From Capnocytophaga leadbetteri (GTDB lineage: Bacteria > Bacteroidota > Bacteroidia > Flavobacteriales > Flavobacteriaceae): a DNA stretch of 64,000 bases. The notes under the pieces were generated by a model. The model worked only from the letters and a program-made list of their open reading frames with translations, was not told where the DNA came from and ran no database searches. This document shows, in pieces, positions 51,920 to 61,281 of the stretch. Position 1 is the stretch's first letter. Each line of letters starts with the position of its first letter. The stretch spans positions 163,553 through 227,552 of the forward strand of contig NZ_QBKG01000002.1 in the NCBI RefSeq assembly GCF_003054025.1. The letters are read 5' to 3'. The position numbers were made by a program, and so were the translations under genes.

Positions 51920-52531
51920 ATGAAGAAAATAATATTATTAGCAGTATGTTTATTAGGACTGTGGAGTGCAAAAGCACAATACATAGGCATCAAAGGAGGG
52001 TATAATTACGCTACCCTAAGCGGTAATGTGAATAGCGATAGTAGTGTAAATCCTTATCACGGGTATTATGCAGGTCTTACTCTTGAGTTTCCTCTCTCTA
52101 AATTATTCTCTCTACAGATAGAAGGCATCTATAACAGACGCGGCGCCAATATAAGAAATAGTACTTATGGTAAGGCAAAATTAGCATTAGATTATCTATC
52201 AGCTCCTGTATTGGCACGCTTTAATGTAGGGAAAGGTATTAATCTGCACGTAGGGCCTCAATTAGAATATCGCATTGATAAACCTAACTTCTATTTTGAT
52301 GGTACAGACCCTGTAACCCGTGTAAAAGACGATGCTATTGATATGATAGATGGAGCACTGACTGCTGGTATAGGCTATACTACCCAATCGGGTTGGTTTT
52401 TTGAATTGCGCTGGGTACAAGGGCTTACCAATATATTTGAAAGTGATAGTAGTTTAAATCACGTACCTTTCAGTACTGATTATAATTTTAAGAATAGAAC
52501 CCTCTCATTAGGAGTAGGATATATATTTTAA
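51920..52531 (+). CDS. Outer-membrane beta-barrel protein (PorT-like)
   Basis: This 203-residue protein has a signal peptide (MKKIILLAVCLLGLWSAKA) and a barrel pattern: IGIKGGYNYATLSG, YHGYYAGLTLEFPLSKLFSLQIEGIYNRRGAN, LDYLSAPVLARFNVGKGINLHVGPQLEYRI, and a C-terminal SLGVGYIF. The 'LDYLSAPVL...LHVGPQ' pattern recurs in the protein at 54719, so they are paralogues. The specific function is unknown. The next gene follows in the same frame three bases after the stop. Confidence 0.82.
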   Translation: MKKIILLAVCLLGLWSAKAQYIGIKGGYNYATLSGNVNSDSSVNPYHGYYAGLTLEFPLSKLFSLQIEGIYNRRGANIRNSTYGKAKLALDYLSAPVLARFNVGKGINLHVGPQLEYRIDKPNFYFDGTDPVTRVKDDAIDMIDGALTAGIGYTTQSGWFFELRWVQGLTNIFESDSSLNHVPFSTDYNFKNRTLSLGVGYIF

Positions 52532-52534
52532 GCT

Positions 52535-53017
52535 CTGAAAAAAATAATTTTCATTTTCGTATTAGGTGTTTTATTAGGTTGCGAAAAAGAACAACGCACT
52601 AGAAACCCTTATTTAGGTGAATTTCACTTTACCTACACTATCAATATGAACTTACCTCTGTACAATTCGTTAAAAACACCGATGAGTACAGTTTTTGTAC
52701 CTTACGGAGGTATTAAAGGTTTTTTTGTAACTTATAACGGTAGTTCGTATTACGCTTGGGAGGCAGCTTGTCCTAATCACGTTGCTAATACTTGCGAGCG
52801 GTTGCATTGTGCTTCGAAGTCAGGAGGAGGGAATACCTTTGAGCGTTGTGATGATACTAATACCCATTCGTTTATTTTTGTACAATGTCCTTGTGATGGC
52901 ACTGTGTATAATCTTGTGAATGGAAGCCCTATTGCGATAGACAAAGTGACTTCACCTTATCATATGCTCTATTATAATGTTTCAGTAGCAGGTAATATTT
53001 TAACTATTAGTAACTAA
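52535..53017 (+). CDS. Rieske-like lipoprotein, probable CTG start
   Basis: From CTG 52535 the frame reads (M)KKIIFIFVLGVLLGCEKEQ, a textbook lipoprotein signal with Cys17. No ATG, GTG or TTG exists between the upstream in-frame stop (52529-52531) and the first ATG at 52646, which would discard the signal. The 160-residue protein resembles Rieske domain proteins of the phylum: ACPNHVANTCERLHC and VQCPCDGTVYNLVNGSPI. The ligands are not canonical: the first pair is C-P-N-H and the second C-P-C-D, with Asp where His is expected. Its stop overlaps the next ATG by one base. Confidence 0.7.
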   Translation: MKKIIFIFVLGVLLGCEKEQRTRNPYLGEFHFTYTINMNLPLYNSLKTPMSTVFVPYGGIKGFFVTYNGSSYYAWEAACPNHVANTCERLHCASKSGGGNTFERCDDTNTHSFIFVQCPCDGTVYNLVNGSPIAIDKVTSPYHMLYYNVSVAGNILTISN

Positions 53018-53949
53018 TGCTTTCAGAACGTTTTGAAAATACTAAACCCATCACTTTTATCATCGTGCTTATGGCTCTGTTGATAGGTGATGGGTTATAT
53101 CAATATGAAATTTTACAAATAGCTCCTTTTAATAGTCCGCATACTACTACACTGATTATCACTTTTGTACTATTTTGGTTTTCTTTATTACTTTTGCACC
53201 AAATAGACCGGTGGAATGAGCTAACGGAGACAAAAAACTGTTATTCGATAGCTTTTTTTAGTATTTTTGTAGTGCTTTTTCCATCTCTTTTTCAAGAAGT
53301 AAAACTAGTAGGGGCTAACTTCCTTATAATAGCTGCTTTATGGCGGGTGCTTACGCTAAAAACAGGAGAAGGTATCTCACAGAAATTGTTTGATACCTCC
53401 TTACTTATTGTTTGTGCTGGGATATTGCACCCTTGGGCACTTATTTTCTTATTAAACATCTGGATTTCATTGCTTTTCTACGGAGCTCAGAAGCGCCGTT
53501 ATTGGTTTATACCTCTTTTAGCTATTCTCATCGTAGGTATATTGTTAGGAGCAACGCTTATCCTTTTTGATTACACTTCTTTTTTGAGTGACTATTATCA
53601 GAAACTCTACACAGATATAGAGCGTCTTTTAGTTTTTCCTTCATACCCTTTGCCTACTTTAGTAGCATTAGGCTGTTTAGGACTTTTGTTCGTAGTGTCG
53701 CTGATAGTGTATTATTTCAAGACTACCTATCATAGTATCAGCTCCCTTGTAGTAATTCAGTTTCTTTGGGTAGCCATAATAGTAGCCATAGTTTCTAAAG
53801 AAGTGCTCTACTGTTTTGCGCCTATAGCTATTATTTTTGCCCTTTACGTGGAGAAAATACGTATATGGTGGCTAAAAGAGACTGTGCTATGGCTACTACT
53901 CTTACTACCCGCTGCGCTACTTACCTTACATTTTATCACCAAAAGCTAA
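53017..53949 (+). CDS. DUF6427 family membrane protein
   Basis: This 310-residue protein has about eight membrane helices. It opens MLSERFENTKPITFIIVLMALLIGDGLYQYE and includes LQIAPFNSPHTTTLIITFVLFWFSLLLLHQIDRWNELTE, as in DUF6427 of Flavobacteriia. The function is unknown. It overlaps the Rieske-like gene by one base. Its 3' end overlaps the convergent upp gene by 24 nt. Confidence 0.85.
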   Translation: MLSERFENTKPITFIIVLMALLIGDGLYQYEILQIAPFNSPHTTTLIITFVLFWFSLLLLHQIDRWNELTETKNCYSIAFFSIFVVLFPSLFQEVKLVGANFLIIAALWRVLTLKTGEGISQKLFDTSLLIVCAGILHPWALIFLLNIWISLLFYGAQKRRYWFIPLLAILIVGILLGATLILFDYTSFLSDYYQKLYTDIERLLVFPSYPLPTLVALGCLGLLFVVSLIVYYFKTTYHSISSLVVIQFLWVAIIVAIVSKEVLYCFAPIAIIFALYVEKIRIWWLKETVLWLLLLLPAALLTLHFITKS

Positions 53950-54576
53950 ATCGCCAGCATCACCTAAACCAGGTACTATATAACCGTATTCATTTAGATT
54001 AGGGTCGATAGTGGCAATCCAGAGATGAGTGCTTTCAGGGAATTTGTCTTCTAAATATTCTATCCCCTGTTGAGCACCAATCACAGCAAATAGGTGTACT
54101 TCTTTAGGCTTTCCTAAAGGAGCTAAAGCATTGTACACATTAGCAAATGAGCGCCCTGTAGCTAACATAGGGTCAGCTAAGAAGAGTACTTTTCCTTCTA
54201 AAGAGGGCGATGCTAAATACTCTACCATTATGTCGAAATCAGTCTCAGAGGTATGTTTTCTATAAGCCGATATAAAAGCATTATCGGCATTGTCAAAATA
54301 ATTCATCAGCCCCTGATGGAGTGCTAATCCAGCACGCAAGATAGAGCATATCACTATTTCATCTTTAGGTAGTTGTACTTTCTTCTCGCCTAATGGGGTA
54401 GTGATAATCTCACTGCGATAATGCAAGAACTTACTCATCTCATAGCATAATACTTCACCTATTCGTTCCAAATTTTTACGGAAACGCATACGGTCTGATT
54501 GAATATTTACATCGCGGAGTTCTGCGATAAAACGATTAAGTACTGAGGGTTCTTCACCCAAATGGTGTATAATCAT
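53926..54576 (-). CDS. upp: Uracil phosphoribosyltransferase
   Basis: This 216-residue enzyme salvages uracil to UMP using PRPP. The PRPP loop is VLFLADPMLATGRSFANVYNAL, and the uracil-binding end reads YIVPGLGDAGDLAFGDKM. ICSILRAGLALHQGL is also typical. It faces DUF6427, with the two 3' ends overlapping. Confidence 0.93.
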   Translation of the reverse strand: MIIHHLGEEPSVLNRFIAELRDVNIQSDRMRFRKNLERIGEVLCYEMSKFLHYRSEIITTPLGEKKVQLPKDEIVICSILRAGLALHQGLMNYFDNADNAFISAYRKHTSETDFDIMVEYLASPSLEGKVLFLADPMLATGRSFANVYNALAPLGKPKEVHLFAVIGAQQGIEYLEDKFPESTHLWIATIDPNLNEYGYIVPGLGDAGDLAFGDKM

Positions 54577-54607
54577 TGGCTTGTTAATATTTTAATTGTT
54601 TACGCCC

Positions 54608-54638
54608 CAAAGGTACAAATAATTTGCTGATTAGCAAA
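54608..54638 (-). promoter_or_regulatory. Promoter of upp
   Basis: TTTG (54635-54638) and TACCTTTG (54608-54615) on the minus strand, 19 nt apart. Confidence 0.65.
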
Positions 54639-54718
54639 TTAGTAAATCAGTAATTTTGAAAAATTGGCATATTATTTGTCCTTTATTCAGTACAAAATAT
54701 TTAAAACAATAATAATGT

Positions 54719-55306
54719 ATGAAAAAGAACTTAGTTAAACTATCGGCTATTATTGCATTAATGCTACTCACCACAGCAACTTATGCTCAAGAGTTTCACA
54801 TAGGAGCTAAAGCAGGGGCTAACTTAGGAAAGATAGCAGGGGTTGCTTATAAAGATAATTTTAAGTTGGGCTATCAAATAGGAGGATTTCTAGAATTTGA
54901 CTTTACTGACAAATGGGGATTGCAGGGCGAAGTGCTCTTTAACCAAAGCAATACAGAGATTCGTAATAGTTACAAACAAGTGTGGGACGAAAAGTTTAAT
55001 AAGAACAAAACGCTGGATTATGTGAGTGTGCCAGTATTATTGAAGTATAATCCTAATGAATTTCTGTCGTTACACGCAGGGCCTCAGTTCAGTTTTTTAA
55101 CTAATAGTGAGGATAGCACTTGGGAGAACGGTAAGAAGCTTTTTAAAGACACGGACTTCTCTATAGTAGCAGGCTTAGAGGTGAAAATATTAAATCCTTT
55201 GTATGTGTATGGTAGGTATGCGTGGGGGTATTCAGATATCAATAAAGCCCTTTCTGAAAAGGCAACTTTACAACAAATTCAAATAGGTGTAGGGTTGCGG
55301 TTCTAA
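54719..55306 (+). CDS. Outer-membrane beta-barrel protein (PorT-like)
   Basis: This 195-residue protein has a signal peptide (ending TTATYAQ) and barrel strands FHIGAKAGANLGKIAG, LGYQIGGFLEFDFTDKWGLQGEVLFNQSN, LDYVSVPVLLKYNPNEFLSLHAGPQFSFL and a final QIQIGVGLRF. It is a paralogue of the 51920 protein. It lies directly upstream of the giant type IX cargo gene, so it could help display that protein, but this is speculative. Confidence 0.82.
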   Translation: MKKNLVKLSAIIALMLLTTATYAQEFHIGAKAGANLGKIAGVAYKDNFKLGYQIGGFLEFDFTDKWGLQGEVLFNQSNTEIRNSYKQVWDEKFNKNKTLDYVSVPVLLKYNPNEFLSLHAGPQFSFLTNSEDSTWENGKKLFKDTDFSIVAGLEVKILNPLYVYGRYAWGYSDINKALSEKATLQQIQIGVGLRF

Positions 55307-55337
55307 ATAAAAATATAAAAAATAGTATAAAAAACTT

Positions 55338-55366
55338 TTTGTTATTGTAAAAAAGCATTATCTTTG
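55338..55366 (+). promoter_or_regulatory. Promoter of the giant repeat protein
   Basis: TTTG (55338-55341) and TATCTTTG (55359-55366) are 17 nt apart, about 27 nt before the ATG. Confidence 0.55.
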
Positions 55367-55392
55367 TCCTAAAATTTACCAACAGAATTAGG

Positions 55393-58300
55393 ATGATGAA
55401 GATAGAAAAGTTATATAGAATTCTATTAATAAGGTTTTTATTTGTATTAACCATTATATTTTTTCAATTTGCTGACGGACAAACTATAGAAAATGTTCTT
55501 ACTTCCACTAATTTACATTTTGCATTAGATAATTTTCAAGAAAAGGAAATAGTTCGTTTGTCAGTGCCTGAAGGTATAACAACAGTAGAAGTGGAAATTA
55601 CACTCCCTTTAGGGGTAGAATACGCTGAAGGTACTGCTGTTATAACAAAAGGAGAGGCTAAAATAATACAAAAAGCAGGAACTTTACTTTCTCAACCTAC
55701 ATTTGTAGTTACTATTAACAAGAGTAACACTATTACTTTTGAATTTAATAGGGAAGTAACTTCTCGGGCATTGCTTCTTAAAGGAGAACTCAAAGATACT
55801 GTAAAATTAAAAGTTGGTGAGCGCTTGTATGACACAAAGCTTTCTAATAGCTATTACTTGCACTCACCATCTTTGCTTTTACAACCTTCGACTATAGTGT
55901 TTGATAAAAAAGATGGTGAACATAATGATTTTTTCGTACTTAGCAATACGGGTATAGGAGGGGTTAAAGATATTTATTTTTCAGTAGATTACCCTGAAGA
56001 AGTGTCTCTTATAGATTTAAAATATAAAGGGAAAAAGATACTTCCTATAGGAGTAGTGCCTGCAGGTTATGCTAATGCAGGAGCTCCTTTGTACAGGGTA
56101 GAAGGGACATTTTTTAACGAAAAGAAACATAGAATAGTAATATATGAGCATTATATAGTAGCAAATTGCCAAGCGAATTGTCCTATAAAGTATGCAACTT
56201 ATTGGGGCGATAATACATTGCGTTTTTATGAAACGAAAGAGGAGACAAAGTTACTTCATCCGAAAGAGGAGCCTACTGTTATCACGCTTTCAGATGATAC
56301 TTATACTCTCACAACTAGCGAGAGCACCACTACTACCGCTACAACTGTCGGTAGTGTCTTCACTAACGACCGCCTAAACGGAAAACCTATTGATATCCAA
56401 AGAGTAATCTTTAGCTTATTACCGCAATCTGCACCTAATACTTTTGTCATCACTAAGGACGGCAACATCATTGTCCCCCCTCATACTCCAATAGGGCGCT
56501 ACACCTTAAATTACCGTATTTGTGATAACTCTCAAAACTCAAAAGACAAGAACTTTAAACCTGTTTGTCAGACAGCAACCATAACCATTGCAATACTACA
56601 ATCAGTAACACCCTCAGCTACAACTACTCTAACAACTGTTACAAGCACCACTGTCACCGCTACTATTACCCCTACCGTTATTACACTTTCAGACGATACC
56701 TATACTATCACAACCACAGAGAGCACCACTACTACCGCTACAACTGTCGGTAGTGTCTTCACTAACGACAGTATGAACGGAAAACCTATTGATATTCGAA
56801 ACGTAATCTTTAGCTTATTACCGCAATCAACTCCTATTTCTTTCGTTATTACTAAAGACGGCAATATCATTATTCCAGCTCAAACCCCTATAGGGCGCTA
56901 CACCTTAAATTACCGTATTTGTGACAACTCTCAAACCTTAAAAGATAAGAACCAAAAGCCTATTTGTCAAACAGCAACCGTAACCATTGCAATACTACAA
57001 TCAGTTACTACCCCAACTACAACTACTCCAACAACTGTTACAAGCACAACCACTCCGACAGTTATCATACTTTCAGATGATACCTATACCCTCACAACCA
57101 CAGAGAGCGCTACTACTACCGCTACAACTGTCGGCAGTGTCTTTACCAATGATAGTATGAATGAAAAACCAATAGATATCCAAAAGGTAATCTTTAGCTT
57201 ATTACCGCAATCTACTCCTAATACTTTCATCATCACTAAGGACGGCAATATCATTGTCCCAGCATCAACCCCTAAAGGTCGCTACACCCTAAACTACCGT
57301 ATCTGCGACAACTCTCAAACCTCAAAGAACAAGATTCAAAAACCAATCTGTCAAACAGCAACCATAACCATTACAATACTACAATCAGTTACTACCCCAA
57401 CAACAGCTACAAATACTACTGTTACAGCTACTACTACCCCAACAGTAGTCACTCCAACAGTTATCACACTTTCAGACGACACCTATACCCTCACTACTAC
57501 CGAAAATGCTACTACTACCGCTACAACTGTCGGCAGCGTCTTTACTAACGATCGCCTAAACGGAAAAACTATTGATATTCAAAAAGTAATATTTAGCCTA
57601 CTACCGCAATCTACTCCCAATACTTTTGTGATCACTAAAGACGGCAACATCATTGTCCCACCTCATACCCCAATAGGGCGTTACACTTTAAATTATTGTA
57701 TTTGTGATAACTCTCACCCCTCAAAGGACAAGAACCAAAAGCCTGTTTGTCAAACAGCTACTGTGACTATTGCAGTATTACAATCAGTTACTACCCCCAC
57801 CACGACTACTCCAACCACTACAACAAGCACCACTGTCACTACTACCACTACGCCCACAGTAGTCACTCCAACTGTTATTACCCTTTCAGACGACACCTAT
57901 ACTATCACAACCACACATAGCATCACTATTACCGTTACAACTGTCGGCAGCGTCTTCACTAACGACAGTATGAACGGAAAACCTATTGATATCCAAAAAG
58001 TAATTTTTAGCTTATTACCGCAATCTGCATCTACCTATTTTGTTATTACTAAAGCAGGCAATATCATTGTTCCTGCTCAAACACCAATAGGACGCTATAC
58101 TTTAAATTATTGTATTTGTGATAACTCTCAAACCTTAAAAAGCAAAAATCACAAGCCCGTTTGTCAAACAGCAACTGTGACTATTGCAGTGTTACAATCA
58201 GTTACTACCCCTACCACTATTACAAATACTACTGTTACCGTTACTACTACCCCGACCGTAGTTACCCCAACTATTATTACCCTCTCAGACGATACCTATA

Positions 58301-60393
58301 CTATCACAACCACAGAAAGCACCACCACTACCGCTACAACTGTCGGCAGTGTCTTTACCAATGATAGTATGAATGAAAAACCAATAGATATCCAAAAGGT
58401 AATCTTTAGCTTATTACCGCAATCTACTCCTAATACTTTCATCATCACTAAGGACGGCAACATTATTGTCCCCTCTCATACCCCAATAGGACGCTATACT
58501 TTAAATTATCGTATCTGCGACAACTCTCAACCCTTAAAAAACAAGAGTCAAAAGTCTGTTTGTCAAATAGCAACCGTAACTATTGCAATATTACAATCAG
58601 TTACTACCCTAACCACTACAACAAGCACTACTGCCACCCCTACCGTTATTACCCTCTCAGACGACACCTATACCCTCACAACCACAGAGAGCACCACTAC
58701 TACCGCTACAACTGTCGGCAGCGTCTTTACTAACGACCGTCTAAACGGAAAACCTATTGATATCCAAAAAGTAATCTTTAGCTTATTACCGCAATCAACA
58801 CCTACCTCTTTTGTTATCACTAAGGACGGCAACATTATTGTCCCACCCCAAACCTCAATAGGGCGTTACACCTTAAATTACCGTATTTGTGACAACTCTC
58901 AAACCTTAAAAGATAAGAATCTAAAGCCAATTTGTGAAACTGCAACCGTAACCATTGCAATACTACAATCAGTTACTACCCCCACCACTACAACAAGCAC
59001 CACTGTCACTACTACCACTACGCCCACAGTAGTTACCCCAACTGTTATTACCCTTTCAGATGATACCTATACTATTACTACTACCGAAAGCACCACTACT
59101 ACCGCTACAACTGTCGGTAGTGTCTTTAGTAATGATCGTATGAACGGAAAACCCATTGATATTCAAAAAGTAATTTTTAGTTTGCAGCCACAATCTATTC
59201 CTACCTCTTTTGTTATCACTAAGGACGGCAACATCATTGTTCCAGCCCAAACACCAACAGGGCGTTACACCTTAAATTACCGCATCTGCGACAACTCTCA
59301 AACCTTAAAGGACAAGAACCACAAGCCTATTTGTCAAACGGCAACTGTAACCATTGCAGTGCTACAATCAGTTACTACCCCAACCACAGCAACAAGCACC
59401 ACCGTCACCACTACTACTACCCCTACAATAGTCACTCCAACAGTTATCACCCTTTCAGACGATACCTATACCCTTACTACTACCGAAAGCACCACTATTA
59501 CCGCTACAACTGTCGGTAGTGTCTTCACTAACGACCGCCTAAACGGAAAACTTATTGATATCCAAAAAGTAATTTTTAGCTTATTACCGCAATCAACACC
59601 TACCTCTTTTGTTATCACTAAGGACGGCAACATCATTGTTCCAGCTCAAACCCCTATAGGGCGTTACACTTTAAACTACCGTATTTGTGACTCAAAAAAC
59701 AAGAACCCAAAACCTATTTGTCAAACCGCGACTATTACCATTACTATTTTACAAACTCCTGTTACCCCCACAGTCTCCGCCACAGTAGAAACGGATACTT
59801 CTTCTACTACCCAAAGTGCTACTAATCAGCCTATAGCGGTGCCAGACAGTGTTACTACTCCTATGAATACCCCCATACGTATCGCCGTGTTGGATAATGA
59901 TACGCCCTATACTACCTCCCCAAAGATTGTTATTTTTCCAACAAATGGCGATGCTTTTGTCAAAGAAGATAACACGATACTCTACCGTCCCCGTGTGCGC
60001 TTTATAGGTACTGACTATTTTATCTATGAGCTATGTACGCCCTCCTCTCAAAGTTGCACCACTGCTACCGTTACGATCAAAGTTACTCACAGAGTTGTGC
60101 CAGATAATGCAATGTCTGCGAATGGTGATGACAAAAATGACTATTTCCATATCGTAGGAATAGAGAATTATCCTGATAATCAAGTGACTATATATAACCG
60201 TAACGGAGAAAAAGTCTTCACAATATCTCATTACGACAATCGTCAAAGAGTCTTCAAAGGAATTGTCGAGGGGGAGGTATCTCTGTCTAACACAGCCCAC
60301 TTACCTCAAGACACTTATTTTTATTTAATAGAATATTATGATGAAAACCGGCAGTTACAACGCCAGATAGGCTGGTTATATTTAAAAAGGTAA
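55393..60393 (+). CDS. Giant repetitive surface protein with type IX secretion (type B) C-terminal domain
   Basis: This 1666-residue protein has a signal peptide (LYRILLIRFLFVLTIIFFQFADG), a unique N-terminal region to about residue 290, then nine repeats of about 130 residues. Each runs VITLSDDTYTLTTTEST...VGSVFTNDRLNGKPIDIQKVIFSLLPQS..., then ITKDGNIIVP and GRYTLNYRICDNSQ...CQTATVTIAILQSV, with two cysteines. Repeats are joined by Thr/Pro-rich, mucin-like linkers. A further, unlike Ig-type domain (PIAVPDSVTTPMNTPIRIAVLDND) follows. The C-terminus (VVPDNAMSANGDDKNDYF...YFYLIEYYD) is the gliding-motility-type CHU_C domain used for type IX export. It is probably a surface adhesin or stalk. Confidence 0.88.
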   Translation: MMKIEKLYRILLIRFLFVLTIIFFQFADGQTIENVLTSTNLHFALDNFQEKEIVRLSVPEGITTVEVEITLPLGVEYAEGTAVITKGEAKIIQKAGTLLSQPTFVVTINKSNTITFEFNREVTSRALLLKGELKDTVKLKVGERLYDTKLSNSYYLHSPSLLLQPSTIVFDKKDGEHNDFFVLSNTGIGGVKDIYFSVDYPEEVSLIDLKYKGKKILPIGVVPAGYANAGAPLYRVEGTFFNEKKHRIVIYEHYIVANCQANCPIKYATYWGDNTLRFYETKEETKLLHPKEEPTVITLSDDTYTLTTSESTTTTATTVGSVFTNDRLNGKPIDIQRVIFSLLPQSAPNTFVITKDGNIIVPPHTPIGRYTLNYRICDNSQNSKDKNFKPVCQTATITIAILQSVTPSATTTLTTVTSTTVTATITPTVITLSDDTYTITTTESTTTTATTVGSVFTNDSMNGKPIDIRNVIFSLLPQSTPISFVITKDGNIIIPAQTPIGRYTLNYRICDNSQTLKDKNQKPICQTATVTIAILQSVTTPTTTTPTTVTSTTTPTVIILSDDTYTLTTTESATTTATTVGSVFTNDSMNEKPIDIQKVIFSLLPQSTPNTFIITKDGNIIVPASTPKGRYTLNYRICDNSQTSKNKIQKPICQTATITITILQSVTTPTTATNTTVTATTTPTVVTPTVITLSDDTYTLTTTENATTTATTVGSVFTNDRLNGKTIDIQKVIFSLLPQSTPNTFVITKDGNIIVPPHTPIGRYTLNYCICDNSHPSKDKNQKPVCQTATVTIAVLQSVTTPTTTTPTTTTSTTVTTTTTPTVVTPTVITLSDDTYTITTTHSITITVTTVGSVFTNDSMNGKPIDIQKVIFSLLPQSASTYFVITKAGNIIVPAQTPIGRYTLNYCICDNSQTLKSKNHKPVCQTATVTIAVLQSVTTPTTITNTTVTVTTTPTVVTPTIITLSDDTYTITTTESTTTTATTVGSVFTNDSMNEKPIDIQKVIFSLLPQSTPNTFIITKDGNIIVPSHTPIGRYTLNYRICDNSQPLKNKSQKSVCQIATVTIAILQSVTTLTTTTSTTATPTVITLSDDTYTLTTTESTTTTATTVGSVFTNDRLNGKPIDIQKVIFSLLPQSTPTSFVITKDGNIIVPPQTSIGRYTLNYRICDNSQTLKDKNLKPICETATVTIAILQSVTTPTTTTSTTVTTTTTPTVVTPTVITLSDDTYTITTTESTTTTATTVGSVFSNDRMNGKPIDIQKVIFSLQPQSIPTSFVITKDGNIIVPAQTPTGRYTLNYRICDNSQTLKDKNHKPICQTATVTIAVLQSVTTPTTATSTTVTTTTTPTIVTPTVITLSDDTYTLTTTESTTITATTVGSVFTNDRLNGKLIDIQKVIFSLLPQSTPTSFVITKDGNIIVPAQTPIGRYTLNYRICDSKNKNPKPICQTATITITILQTPVTPTVSATVETDTSSTTQSATNQPIAVPDSVTTPMNTPIRIAVLDNDTPYTTSPKIVIFPTNGDAFVKEDNTILYRPRVRFIGTDYFIYELCTPSSQSCTTATVTIKVTHRVVPDNAMSANGDDKNDYFHIVGIENYPDNQVTIYNRNGEKVFTISHYDNRQRVFKGIVEGEVSLSNTAHLPQDTYFYLIEYYDENRQLQRQIGWLYLKR
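56271..59760 (+). repeat. Nine tandem repeats of about 370-415 bp within the giant gene
   Basis: Copies begin near 56271, 56668, 57052, 57449, 57865, 58264, 58636, 59034 and 59435. They are close to identical over long stretches, and the length differences lie in the Thr-codon linkers. Copies alternate between NDRLNGK and NDSMNGK types. Confidence 0.85.
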
Positions 60394-60411
60394 TAGAAAA
60401 ATTTTCTATAG
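60394..60411 (+). terminator. Possible terminator after the giant gene
   Basis: ATAGAAAA-A-TTTTCTAT forms an AT-only palindrome directly after the stop. It lacks GC pairs and a T tract, so this is a weak call. Confidence 0.25.
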
Positions 60412-60522
60412 CCACTTACCCTATACAATAGATATACGAACAAGCCATCTACACCAAAGGATAAGCGAAGAAAAAGCGAAAAATAAGTGTCTAATAATAG
60501 GCTTAAAAACAGAAAAAAATAC

Positions 60523-60530
60523 TACTTTTG
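60523..60530 (+). promoter_or_regulatory. -7 element of the deacetylase operon
   Basis: TACTTTTG fits the consensus and lies 22 nt before the TTG start at 60553. It rules out the earlier GTG at 60487. Confidence 0.5.
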
Positions 60531-60552
60531 CCCCATATTCAAATTTATCATC

Positions 60553-61281
60553 TTGAACAAACATTTCTATATAACGGCTTTTTTTGTATTTGCAGTACTC
60601 GCTGCGGTACTGTGGCAAGCTCCTATCTATATATATGGTGTGGGACTCCTCTTATATTTGGGCTTGCTCTCGTGGGGAGTGTTCGATATCCGTCTTTCCT
60701 ACTTTATTCCTACTAAATACTGCCTAAAGGGGCGACCTTCTAAAACGGTTGTTCTCACTTTCGATGATGGTCCTTCAGCACTTACGCCTCAATTCTTAGA
60801 CTTACTGAAGAAATACAATACCAAAGCCGTTTTCTTTTGCGTAGGCGAACAAATACAAAAATACCCCGAAGTGGTGCATCATATGAAAACCGAAGGACAT
60901 CTTGTGGCGAATCATACGTTTAGTCACCAACCGCGAAACCTACTGCATACCCAACGACTTATAGACGAGATTAAACGCACTGATGCTGTCCTAGCAGAGT
61001 TAGGTATACACACTCCTCTTTTTCGCCCGCCTTATGGTATCACCAATCCTCCTTTAGCTCGTGCCATTCGCGCTACTCATAAAAAAACTATCGGCTGGGA
61101 TATCCGTTCGTTAGATACGGTCATTACTGATGAAGACCGGCTTTTTAGGCGTATCACCCGCAAGCTCAGTGCCGGCAATATTATACTGATGCACGATAAA
61201 TTCGAGCGCAGTCTGCACGTTTTGGAACGCTTATTGCAATATCTCAAAGATAACAATTATACAATAACTACAGATTTCTGA
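60553..61281 (+). CDS. Polysaccharide deacetylase (NodB-like) membrane protein
   Basis: This 242-residue protein has two N-terminal membrane helices (ITAFFVFAVLAAVLWQAPIYIYGVGLLLYLGLLSW) and a carbohydrate esterase 4 domain: TFDDGPSALTPQF, LVANHTFSHQPRNL, FRPPYGITNPP and NIILMHD. These hold the metal-binding Asp-His-His and the catalytic residues. The start is a TTG downstream of the -7 element. It overlaps the LolA-like gene by one base. Such proteins occur in aryl-polyene/flexirubin clusters, where the exact role is unclear. Confidence 0.85.
   Translation: MNKHFYITAFFVFAVLAAVLWQAPIYIYGVGLLLYLGLLSWGVFDIRLSYFIPTKYCLKGRPSKTVVLTFDDGPSALTPQFLDLLKKYNTKAVFFCVGEQIQKYPEVVHHMKTEGHLVANHTFSHQPRNLLHTQRLIDEIKRTDAVLAELGIHTPLFRPPYGITNPPLARAIRATHKKTIGWDIRSLDTVITDEDRLFRRITRKLSAGNIILMHDKFERSLHVLERLLQYLKDNNYTITTDF

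Noticed and set aside
56192..56753. Out-of-frame plus-strand ORFs with Asn/His/Tyr-rich products in the giant gene
   Set aside because: They are other-frame translations of the repeats and carry no start context or known family.
56271..59760. CRISPR-like array
   Set aside because: The repeats are about 390 bp, in frame and protein coding; they have no short repeat-spacer pattern.
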